A stretch of DNA of 9,964 bases from Candidatus Poribacteria bacterium (lineage in GTDB: Bacteria; Poribacteria; WGA-4E; WGA-3G), in assembly GCA_009845505.1 (NCBI GenBank), contig VXZL01000594.1:1-9964 (forward strand), read 5' to 3'. The position numbers were made by a program, and so were the translations under genes. Under the pieces are notes generated by a model. That model saw only the letters and a list, made by a program, of their open reading frames with translations, was not told the DNA's origin and ran no database searches. Positions 1 to 5,652 of this stretch are shown one piece after another; within the stretch, counting starts at the first letter, position 1; each line of letters starts with the position of its first letter.

Positions 1-1026
1 CGCGGTGCCTCTTGGGCAGCCGCCGGTATGCTCGGCCCAATTGCTGAAGCACATATCGACGAACTCGACCTCCTCAAACTTAGCAATCAAAGTTTAGCAC
101 GCTACCCGGAATGGGTCGATGAGTTAGAGACAGAAACAGAAATGTCAATCGGTTACCGCGCAGAAGGTACGCTCATTATAGGAATTGAACCTGATGATGC
201 CTATCAACTCCGGCATGCTTATGACTTACAACAAGATTTAGGGTTGAATGTCGAGTGGTTGAGTGGACAAGAAGCACGTGAAATTGAAGGGGCACTCTCA
301 CCTTATGTGACTGCAGCTATTCGTTGTGAAACTGATCATCAAGTTGATAACCGACTGATGACTCAGGCACTCCAGCGTGCCTATCAGGGGCGAGGCGGCG
401 TGTTGCATCAAAATAGTCCTGTTGAAAGAATTGTCATAGAAAACGGAACTGCAACGGGTATTCAAACACAAGACGGTTTTCAAGGCGCAGATGTGTGTAT
501 TCTCGCCGCAGGATGTTGGTCTGGGCAGATCAGCGGGTTACCAGATACGAGTATCCCTCCCGTGCGTCCCGTGAAGGGACAGATGTTGGCGTTGCAAATG
601 CGGGAGGACATTATGATCAAAAACGTCATCCGTACCGTCAAGGCGAGGTATCCGATGCCGGTATATTTAGTGCCGAGAACTGATGGTAGACTTATCGTCG
701 GTGCAACAACCGAGGAGATGGGGTTTGACACGGATCTGACCGTTGGCGGTATATATGAACTCCTCCACGGGGCGTGTGAGGCTGTGCCGGATATTTATGA
801 ACTGCCACTTATCGAAACGTGGACAGGGTTACGTCCCGGTAGCAGCGACAACGCTCCCATACTCGGTAAAACACCTGTCGAGAATCTAATATACGCAACA
901 GGACACTATCGCAACGGCATCTTACTCACACCCATCACAGCTTATGAGATTTCCAAACTGATTCTGACGGGTGAGACTTCAGAGACAATCGCCCCGTTTC
1001 ACCTGGACAGATTTTCAAAGGAATAG
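1..1026 (+). CDS. thiO: Glycine oxidase ThiO, copy 1 (5'-truncated by window edge)
   Basis: FAD-dependent amine oxidase that converts glycine to iminoglycine for ThiG-dependent thiazole formation. The reading frame is open from base 1 (codons R-G-A-S-W), so the visible 341 residues lack the N-terminal ~38 residues with the FAD dinucleotide-binding motif; the true start lies outside the window. The first ATG in the frame (base 28) sits inside the conserved SWAAAGM segment and is not the start. Residues typical of the family are intact: the GLRPGS arginine and the GHYRNG arginine near the C-terminus, which correspond to substrate-binding arginines in characterised glycine oxidases, and a PVRPVKGQ segment. 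By my manual alignment it is about 77% identical to the second copy at 3237-4373, so it is a paralogue with no visible sign of decay. It ends about 80 bases before the riboswitch promoter and so belongs to an upstream transcription unit. I see no convincing terminator after it. Confidence 0.93.
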   Translation, partial: RGASWAAAGMLGPIAEAHIDELDLLKLSNQSLARYPEWVDELETETEMSIGYRAEGTLIIGIEPDDAYQLRHAYDLQQDLGLNVEWLSGQEAREIEGALSPYVTAAIRCETDHQVDNRLMTQALQRAYQGRGGVLHQNSPVERIVIENGTATGIQTQDGFQGADVCILAAGCWSGQISGLPDTSIPPVRPVKGQMLALQMREDIMIKNVIRTVKARYPMPVYLVPRTDGRLIVGATTEEMGFDTDLTVGGIYELLHGACEAVPDIYELPLIETWTGLRPGSSDNAPILGKTPVENLIYATGHYRNGILLTPITAYEISKLILTGETSETIAPFHLDRFSKE

Positions 1027-1104
1027 GGTCTAACGAGCAAATTGTGGAAATTCCGGTGCCTGCGATGCCCACAGATTAAGAAAAAACTGTTCCTGCTTCA
1101 AAAT

Positions 1105-1134
1105 TTGCTTTAAAAATGGAGAATATGCTATAAT
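1105..1134 (+). promoter_or_regulatory. Sigma70-type extended -10 promoter of the thiamine operon
   Basis: A -35 box TTGCTT (1105-1110), an 18-base spacer and a perfect -10 TATAAT (1129-1134) preceded by TGC, making an extended -10. The predicted start of transcription is near 1141, which places the 5' end of the RNA exactly at the P1 stem of the TPP aptamer. This spacing supports both calls. Confidence 0.8.
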
Positions 1135-1141
1135 TATTAAC

Positions 1142-1229
1142 AACATTATGGGGTGCTCTTATGTGCTTAAGAGCTGAGAAAACACCCTTTGAACCTGATC
1201 TGGATCATACCAGCGTAGGGAAATATGTT
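1142..1229 (+). promoter_or_regulatory. TPP riboswitch aptamer (THI element)
   Basis: Thiamine pyrophosphate-sensing RNA in the leader of the transporter and thiazole genes. The diagnostic core is present: GGGGTG (1150-1155) pairs with CACCC (1183-1187) as P2. GCTCTT (1155-1160) pairs with AAGAGC (1169-1174) as P3. CTGAGA lies at 1174-1179, followed by the ACCTGATCTGG and CCAGCGTAGGGA segments of the pyrophosphate-sensing arm (1193-1221). AACAT (1142-1146) pairs with ATGTT (1225-1229) as P1. Everything matches the conserved family, so the ligand is TPP or a close derivative. Binding is expected to lower expression of the downstream genes through the terminator at 1353-1412. Confidence 0.96.
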
Positions 1230-1230
1230 A

Positions 1231-1340
1231 GGCTGTCAGCCATCAGCCATCGGAAACCGCCAGTAGAACGTGTGGCAATTTCAAACGCCTTTATTGCCAC
1301 AAACGGGGCCCTGAAAACCGAAGACTGAAAGCCGAAAGCC
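1231..1340. repeat. 110-bp imperfect palindromic repeat inside the riboswitch leader
   Basis: The 23-base left arm (1231-1253) and the inverse of the right arm (1318-1340) match at 17 of 23 positions. Both arms are built from short GGCT-n-TCGG/TCAG units. Nested inside is a perfect 9-bp stem, TGTGGCAAT (1271-1279) with ATTGCCACA (1293-1301), around a 13-base loop. There is no ORF and no T-tract. It looks like a small non-coding palindromic element (REP- or MITE-like) sitting directly between the aptamer and its terminator. I associate repeats of this GGCTTTCGG type with Poribacteria-like genomes, from memory only. No target-site duplication could be recognised. Confidence 0.6.
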
Positions 1341-1352
1341 ATCAAAACATAG

Positions 1353-1412
1353 AACCGCTTCCTTTTTCGCAGGGGTATGTTCCCTACACCGAAAATAGAA
1401 GACGGTTTTTTT
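1353..1412 (+). terminator. Intrinsic terminator of the TPP riboswitch (expression platform)
   Basis: A long imperfect hairpin followed by seven T residues (1406-1412; the first two are also in the stem). Stem segments, from the base up: 1353-1357 with 1403-1407, 1358-1361 with 1398-1401, 1364-1369 with 1390-1395, and an apical AGGG (1371-1374) with CCCT (1382-1385). One bulged A lies at 1402. It ends 20 bases before the thiX start codon. TTCCCTAC (1380-1387) in the apical arm is an 8-base perfect complement of GTAGGGAA (1215-1222) in the aptamer. This offers a plausible antiterminator pairing when TPP is absent. Confidence 0.8.
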
Positions 1413-1432
1413 ATGTTAAGGAGCAGATACGT

Positions 1433-2194
1433 ATGTTCGGCAGATTTGTAATTCCCGTGGCTATCCTACTCGCAGTATTAGGAATATGGGAAGCTGCCGT
1501 GCATCTTTTCGCTATACCGCGTTATATCCTACCAGCACCCTCGAAAATTGTGGTGACGCTCTTTGTGGAGCACGCACAATTGCTGAAACATACGTTCGTG
1601 ACGCTCCAAGAGATGCTGCTCGGTTTTGTTCTTGCTGTCAGCATTGGCATTCCGTTAGCCATCTTGATGTTTGAGTTTCCAATGCTGGAGAAAGCCTTCT
1701 ATCCCTATGTCATCGGTTCACAAACCGTCCCAGTGTTTGCTATCGCCCCGCTGTTAGTGCTGTGGTTCGGTTTCGGGATTGCTTCAAAAGTAGCCATGGC
1801 AGCACTAATTGTGTTTTTCGCAATCGTTTTGAATACTTTAGACGGCTTGAAGTCCACCGATCCCGATACGGTAAACTTGTTTAGGATTCTACGAGCGACG
1901 CGGTGGCAGATACTCTGGAAGGTGCGCATCCCGTCGGCACTGCCGTTCATTTTCTCAGGTGCGAAGATAGGTATCTCCATCTCGACAATCGGCGCGGTTA
2001 TCGGTGAATGGGTCGGAGCAAAGGCAGGGCTTGGATATCTGATGTTATACGCCAATGGAAGACTCCAAGTTTCACTCGTATTCGCTGCTATTTTCTGTTT
2101 AACGCTTTTAGGTTTAAGTCTTTTTGGATTAATGACGCTGCTGGAGCGGTACGCAATGCCGTGGCGGCAGCATAACAAAGCAAACGTCCGATAG
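1433..2194 (+). CDS. thiX: ABC transporter permease, probable thiamine-precursor importer (ThiX-like)
   Basis: Inner-membrane permease of the SsuC/TauC/ThiX branch of binding-protein-dependent transporters, 253 residues, a normal length for the family. It has an N-terminal membrane helix (about 6-26), the YILPAPSKI segment (31-39), and further helices around 60-80, 98-114, 119-137, 180-195 and 213-235. The cytoplasmic coupling (EAA-type) loop is at about 148-178, with RATRWQILWKVRIPSALP. An AAGGAG site (1418-1423) lies nine bases before the ATG, which fixes the start. The gene is the first downstream of the TPP riboswitch and is followed by the binding protein gene, so the substrate is probably a thiamine pyrimidine precursor or thiamine itself. 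Family membership is seen in the sequence; the substrate is inferred from context, because SsuC-type permeases for alkanesulfonates look very similar. No ATPase gene is visible nearby. Confidence 0.9.
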   Translation: MFGRFVIPVAILLAVLGIWEAAVHLFAIPRYILPAPSKIVVTLFVEHAQLLKHTFVTLQEMLLGFVLAVSIGIPLAILMFEFPMLEKAFYPYVIGSQTVPVFAIAPLLVLWFGFGIASKVAMAALIVFFAIVLNTLDGLKSTDPDTVNLFRILRATRWQILWKVRIPSALPFIFSGAKIGISISTIGAVIGEWVGAKAGLGYLMLYANGRLQVSLVFAAIFCLTLLGLSLFGLMTLLERYAMPWRQHNKANVR

Positions 2195-2205
2195 GTACAT
2201 CGGAC
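2186..2205 (+). other. Intercistronic hairpin overlapping the thiX stop codon
   Basis: GTCCGAT (2186-2192) pairs perfectly with ATCGGAC (2199-2205) around a six-base loop, spanning the TAG stop of the permease gene. No T-tract follows, so it is not an intrinsic terminator. It lies about 8 bases before the ribosome binding site of the next gene. It could act as an mRNA-stability or processing element that changes the permease to binding-protein ratio, but that is inference. Confidence 0.5.
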
Positions 2206-2229
2206 AATCAACAAGAGAGGAAAATTCTC

Positions 2230-3216
2230 ATGAAGACAGCAATTTGCTTAATCTTTCTTATCGGTTGTGCTATACTTCTAACAGGACAAATGGATAACTA
2301 CGCAGACAGCCACGAAAAAGGCGAAATAGCGAAGGTGACACTGCTTCTCGACTGGTTCCCGAATGTAGATCACGCCCCGCTTTATGTTGCACAAGAGAAC
2401 AAAATTTTCGCCAAACACGGGTTGGAAGTTGAACTCCTTTGGGGTGGGGACCCGGACGCACCGCTCAAACTGGTGGCAGCCGGGGAATACCCGTTTGCTG
2501 TGAGTTACCAACAGAGCGTCACAATTGCGCGAGCCAGTGAAGAAGTTTTGCCAGTTAAATCCATCGGTCTCCTTGTGGAACATCCGCTCAACACGATTAG
2601 TTTCCTGAAAAAGACCGGCATTAAAACGCCTGCAGACTTCAAGGGAAAAAAAATCGGATATACCGTTGCACCCTTGGACGTACTTCTGTTTAACGCCATC
2701 GCTGCGAATGCTGGATTAGCAGAAGATGATTATGAATTGATAAACGTAGGCACGAATATTTTGGCACCTCTCCTCAGCAGTCAAATAGATGCTGTGATTG
2801 GACCCTTTCGGAATTACGAGATTAACCTATTGAAACTTGAGGGGGCAGAAGCCGATTATTTCGCACTTGAGAAACACGGTATCCCCGACTATTATGAATT
2901 AGTAATTATTACTAACGACACTTATTTGGAAAACCATCCAGAAACGGCTAAAAAGTTAATGATGGCGATTGAGGAAGCAATCGGATTTACGAAGGAAAAC
3001 CCCGATGATGCACTTCACCTCTTTTTTCAGGCAAACCCTGATGCTACGAAAGCGTTAGAAGAACTGGCGTTTCGAGATACGCTGGACGTATTCGCAACGA
3101 CGCAGGTGCAATCTGCGGAAAAGTGGGATGCGTTCGCGAAATTCGCTTATGAAAAAGGGTTAATCTCCAAAACCGTTGAAGCGAAAGATTGCTTCATCAA
3201 CGTATTGGAAGAATAA
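2230..3216 (+). CDS. thiY: NMT1/THI5-like substrate-binding protein of thiamine-precursor importer (ThiY-like)
   Basis: Periplasmic solute-binding protein, 328 residues, that would deliver ligand to the permease encoded just upstream. The N-terminus has K2 and a hydrophobic stretch (about 4-18), consistent with export. An LIGC sequence (10-13) could be a lipobox, but the hydrophobic region before it is short, so plain signal-peptide cleavage further on is equally possible. The motif LLLDWFPNVDHAPLYVA (38-54) is the hallmark of the NMT1/THI5/ThiY family, which binds the thiamine pyrimidine HMP or its N-formyl precursor. The ending around 320-328 shows no truncation. An AGAGAGG site (2214-2220) lies nine bases before the ATG. 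Its position behind a TPP riboswitch and before thiO-thiS-thiG supports a thiamine-precursor ligand; the exact ligand cannot be read from the sequence. Confidence 0.9.
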   Translation: MKTAICLIFLIGCAILLTGQMDNYADSHEKGEIAKVTLLLDWFPNVDHAPLYVAQENKIFAKHGLEVELLWGGDPDAPLKLVAAGEYPFAVSYQQSVTIARASEEVLPVKSIGLLVEHPLNTISFLKKTGIKTPADFKGKKIGYTVAPLDVLLFNAIAANAGLAEDDYELINVGTNILAPLLSSQIDAVIGPFRNYEINLLKLEGAEADYFALEKHGIPDYYELVIITNDTYLENHPETAKKLMMAIEEAIGFTKENPDDALHLFFQANPDATKALEELAFRDTLDVFATTQVQSAEKWDAFAKFAYEKGLISKTVEAKDCFINVLEE

Positions 3217-3236
3217 AGGTTTTTCGTGCTGAATTA

Positions 3237-4373
3237 ATGGCAAATAAGAAAATTATCATCATTGGTGGCGGTGTGATTGGACTCAGCATTGGATGGCAGC
3301 TTGCGAAAGCGGGTGCAGCCGTCACTATCTACGAGCGTGCGCAAGCCGGGCGTGCCGCCTCTTGGGCAGCTGCCGGTATGCTTGCGCCACTCGCTGAGGC
3401 ACATAGCGAAGAACCGGAACTGCTCAAACTCGGTTCCCAAAGTTTAGCATGCTATGCACAATGGGTTGATGAGTTAGAGGCAGATGCGAAGATGCCCATC
3501 GGCTATCGAGTGGAAGGCACCCTTATTGTCGGATTGGAATCCGACGATACGCACCAACTTCGGCATCTTTACACTTCACAACAGGAATTAGGACTGGATG
3601 TTGAGTGGTTGAATGGTCGAGCAGCACGTGAAATTGAATCTGCGCTTTCACCCCGCGTGACCGCAGCCATTCGCTGCGCAACCGACCATCAAGTCGATAA
3701 CAGATTGATGGTCCAAGCACTCCAGCGCGCCTACCAGACCCACGATGGCGTGTTGTACGAAAACAGCACCATCGAAAGAATTGTCATAGAAAATGGAGCT
3801 GCAACGGGTGTGCAAACACAAAACGGTTTTCATGAAGCGGAGGTGCTTATTCTCGCAGCGGGATGTTGGTCTGCCCAGATTGAAGGATTACCGGATAGGG
3901 TCATCCCGCCGGTGCGTCCTGTGAAAGGGCAGATGTTAGCACTACAAATGGAAGAAGGCATCACGGTCAAAAACGTCATCCGCATTGTCAGGGCGAGGTA
4001 TCCGACATCCGTATATCTGGTGCCGAGAAGCGATGGCAGGCTTATTGTCGGTGCGACGAGTGAGGAGATGGGATTTGATACGCGTTTAACGGCTGGTGGT
4101 GTGTTTGAACTTCTCCGCGGGGCATGGGAAGCGGTACCGGGGATTTATGAACTCCCACTCCTCGAAACATGGAGCGGCCTACGTCCCGGCAGTAGAGACA
4201 ATGCCCCTATACTCGGTAAAACGCCTATTGAGAATCTGATATACGCAACTGGACACTACCGAAACGGTATTTTACTCACACCCATTACGGCTTACGAGAT
4301 TGCCAAACTGATTCTGACGGGTGAGACTTCAGAGACAATCGCCCCGTTTCAGTTAAACCGGTTTTTAAAGTAG
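3237..4373 (+). CDS. thiO: Glycine oxidase ThiO, copy 2 (full length)
   Basis: Flavin-dependent oxidase giving iminoglycine, hydrogen peroxide and, by hydrolysis, glyoxylate; iminoglycine feeds the thiazole synthase encoded downstream. The 378 residues are close to the ~370 of the family. The FAD-binding motif IIGGGVIG (8-15) ends in a beta strand with E33, and SWAAAGM follows at 42-48. The candidate substrate-binding arginines are R316 (GLRPGS) and R342 (GHYRNG). I chose the ATG at 3237 because the FAD motif starts within ten residues of it, as in relatives. A TTG at 3189 is in frame, but it would overlap the upstream gene and add 16 atypical residues. The ribosome binding site is weak (AAAGG, 17 bases away), so translation may be coupled to the thiY stop 20 bases upstream. 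It is about 77% identical to copy 1, and 4303-4351 is identical at DNA level to 953-1001. Confidence 0.93.
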   Translation: MANKKIIIIGGGVIGLSIGWQLAKAGAAVTIYERAQAGRAASWAAAGMLAPLAEAHSEEPELLKLGSQSLACYAQWVDELEADAKMPIGYRVEGTLIVGLESDDTHQLRHLYTSQQELGLDVEWLNGRAAREIESALSPRVTAAIRCATDHQVDNRLMVQALQRAYQTHDGVLYENSTIERIVIENGAATGVQTQNGFHEAEVLILAAGCWSAQIEGLPDRVIPPVRPVKGQMLALQMEEGITVKNVIRIVRARYPTSVYLVPRSDGRLIVGATSEEMGFDTRLTAGGVFELLRGAWEAVPGIYELPLLETWSGLRPGSRDNAPILGKTPIENLIYATGHYRNGILLTPITAYEIAKLILTGETSETIAPFQLNRFLK

Positions 4374-4377
4374 TAGG

Positions 4378-4402
4378 CACACGCTGTGTGTCGTAAACAC
4401 AC
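4378..4402 (+). other. Two mutually exclusive small hairpins before thiS
   Basis: CACAC (4378-4382) can pair with GTGTG (4386-4390) over a three-base loop. GTGTGT (4386-4391) can instead pair with ACACAC (4397-4402) over a five-base loop. The two pairings share 4386-4390 and exclude each other. An A-rich run then leads straight into the thiS ATG, with no Shine-Dalgarno sequence. Whether this structure matters for translation is unknown. Confidence 0.4.
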
Positions 4403-4411
4403 TTAAAAAAA

Positions 4412-4618
4412 ATGAAGATACTTGTTAATGGCGAAGAAAAAACGGTTAATCCGAATTTAAATATTCACGACCTACTCATCGCCTTAGAACTGAATCCAAC
4501 ACAGGCGGGTATCGCTGTCGCTGTGAATCGGGAGGTTATTCCAAAAACAAAATGGCAGGCGACAGAGCTCCGCGAGGATAGCGATGTGGAGATTATCCGT
4601 GCTGTCCAAGGCGGATAA
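4412..4618 (+). CDS. thiS: Thiamine biosynthesis sulfur carrier protein ThiS
   Basis: Small ubiquitin-like (beta-grasp) protein of 68 residues. Its C-terminal Gly-Gly is adenylated by a ThiF-type enzyme and then carries sulfur as a thiocarboxylate to ThiG. The sequence opens with MKILVNGEE, a typical first beta strand, has AVAVNREVIPK in the middle (35-45) and ends in IIRAVQGG, exactly as the family requires. Length is normal. It sits 38 bases after thiO copy 2 in the same orientation and upstream of thiG. No ribosome binding site can be seen before the ATG; the leader is A-rich and preceded by a small hairpin pair. No activating thiF gene is present in the window. Confidence 0.95.
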   Translation: MKILVNGEEKTVNPNLNIHDLLIALELNPTQAGIAVAVNREVIPKTKWQATELREDSDVEIIRAVQGG

Positions 4619-4663
4619 ACACGGCTACAAAGCACACTGATAGGAGAATTGATGCCAAAATAT

Positions 4664-4693
4664 TTGATAAAGACACCTTGAGGCTGCTATACT
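4664..4693 (+). promoter_or_regulatory. Extended -10 promoter upstream of thiG
   Basis: TTGATA (4664-4669), an 18-base spacer and TATACT (4688-4693) preceded by TGC. The architecture is the same as at the riboswitch promoter (18-base spacer, TGCTATA core). Transcription would begin near 4700, giving a short leader before thiG with no room for a riboswitch. It could let thiG be expressed independently of TPP control. Confidence 0.6.
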
Positions 4694-4783
4694 AATTGAA
4701 AACAGATCGGCGACAACTATAGGCAAAACACTATGAACAGCCAAGAGGTACGTTGGATTCAACGCGCAAATAATAGAGAAAAC

Positions 4784-5554
4784 ATGCAAGAATTCAAAAT
4801 CGCAGATCAGACTTATGCATCAAGACTCCTTATCGGAACGGCAGGGTATCCGAACTTTCATATAATGACGGAGTCCATTGCGGCGAGTGGTGCCGAAATT
4901 GCGACGGTGTCAATGCGGCGTGTGAAATTTACGGAGACATCGGGTGAAAATCTGTTCGCTCTTCTACGTGAACGGGACATGACGATTCTGCCAAACACCG
5001 CTGGCTGTTTCACAGCGAAAGACGCAATTTTGACAGCAAACCTCGCGAGAGAGGCACTTGAGACATCGCTCATCAAACTCGAAGTTATCGGGGATGAGGA
5101 GACACTCTTTCCTGATGTAGAGCAGCTCCTCAACGCAGCGGAAACGCTTGTCAAAGACGGTTTCACTGTGCTACCGTATTGTAACGACGATCCGATTACC
5201 TGTAAGAAATTAGAAGATCTTGGATGTGCTGCAGTGATGCCGTTAGGGGCACCGATCGGCTCAGGGATGGGGATACGTAACCCGTATAATATCCAGATTA
5301 TCCGCGATCTTGTGCAGGTGCCACTGATTGTGGACGCGGGGGTTGGGACGGCATCAGATGCAGCAATAGCAATGGAGTTAGGGTGCGACGGCGTTCTGCT
5401 CAATACAGCGGTAGCAAAAGCACACCGTCCTGTACTGATGGCGGAGGCGATGAAAAAAGCGGTTGAAGCCGGGAGAGCGGCGTTTCTGGCAGGGCGTATC
5501 CCTCGGAAACTCTACGCCACTGCCTCAAGTCCACAAGACGGGATGATTGAATAA
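4784..5554 (+). CDS. thiG: Thiazole synthase ThiG
   Basis: Joins 1-deoxy-D-xylulose 5-phosphate, iminoglycine and the sulfur of ThiS thiocarboxylate into the thiazole phosphate moiety of thiamine, in the cytoplasm. It has a TIM-barrel fold. Visible family signatures are [13 protein letters not shown] (12-24), ILPNTAG (68-74), the Schiff-base lysine K98 in [52 protein letters not shown] and the C-terminal ATASSPQDG. From the ATG at 4784 the protein has 256 residues, the usual family length, and begins like relatives just before the first strand. An in-frame ATG at 4733 would add 17 residues with no family counterpart; both starts have only weak ribosome binding sites (AGAG before 4784, AGG before 4733). 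It follows thiS by about 165 bases, an interval containing its own promoter. Confidence 0.95.
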   Translation: MQEFKIADQTYASRLLIGTAGYPNFHIMTESIAASGAEIATVSMRRVKFTETSGENLFALLRERDMTILPNTAGCFTAKDAILTANLAREALETSLIKLEVIGDEETLFPDVEQLLNAAETLVKDGFTVLPYCNDDPITCKKLEDLGCAAVMPLGAPIGSGMGIRNPYNIQIIRDLVQVPLIVDAGVGTASDAAIAMELGCDGVLLNTAVAKAHRPVLMAEAMKKAVEAGRAAFLAGRIPRKLYATASSPQDGMIE

Positions 5555-5620
5555 TCGACTCGCCCAGAGAAAATAGACCTCTATACCCTTGAATCTCATA
5601 AACTCTCCAAACTTAATATA

Positions 5621-5652
5621 GGAGGGATTACTCAATGGTCAATCTCAAATGA
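5621..5652 (+). promoter_or_regulatory. Strong ribosome binding site with five-codon mini-ORF coupled to the next gene
   Basis: GGAGGG (5621-5626) lies eight bases before an ATG at 5635 that starts a five-codon ORF (M-V-N-L-K). Its TGA stop (5650-5652) overlaps the ATG (5649-5651) of the large downstream ORF in an ATGA arrangement. The large gene has no in-frame ATG or ribosome binding site of its own nearby. The simplest reading is translation by termination-reinitiation from the mini-ORF. A sequencing or assembly frameshift just after 5635 would be an alternative explanation. Confidence 0.5.

Noticed and set aside
1027..1104. Possible terminator after thiO copy 1 (TGTGG 1043-1047 with CCACA 1069-1073)
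   Set aside because: Only five base pairs around a 21-base loop, and no T-tract follows.
1705..2214. 169-codon open frame on the minus strand opposite the permease gene
   Set aside because: It is the antisense shadow of a well-supported gene with clear family motifs; its translation has no recognisable domain and no ribosome binding site.
4641..4681. Nine-codon ORF (ATG 4652 to TGA 4681) with AGGAGA just upstream
   Set aside because: Spacing to the AGGAGA is too short (four bases), it overlaps the -35 box of the thiG promoter, and such short ORFs occur by chance; no leader-peptide feature is visible.
4858..5403. 181-codon open frame on the minus strand opposite thiG
   Set aside because: Serine- and isoleucine-rich low-complexity translation typical of an antisense frame; thiG on the plus strand carries all family signatures.
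5589..5619. Promoter-like TTGAAT / TTAATA pair before the barrel gene
   Set aside because: Transcription would begin at or inside the GGAGGG ribosome binding site, removing it from the message; the match is also weak.
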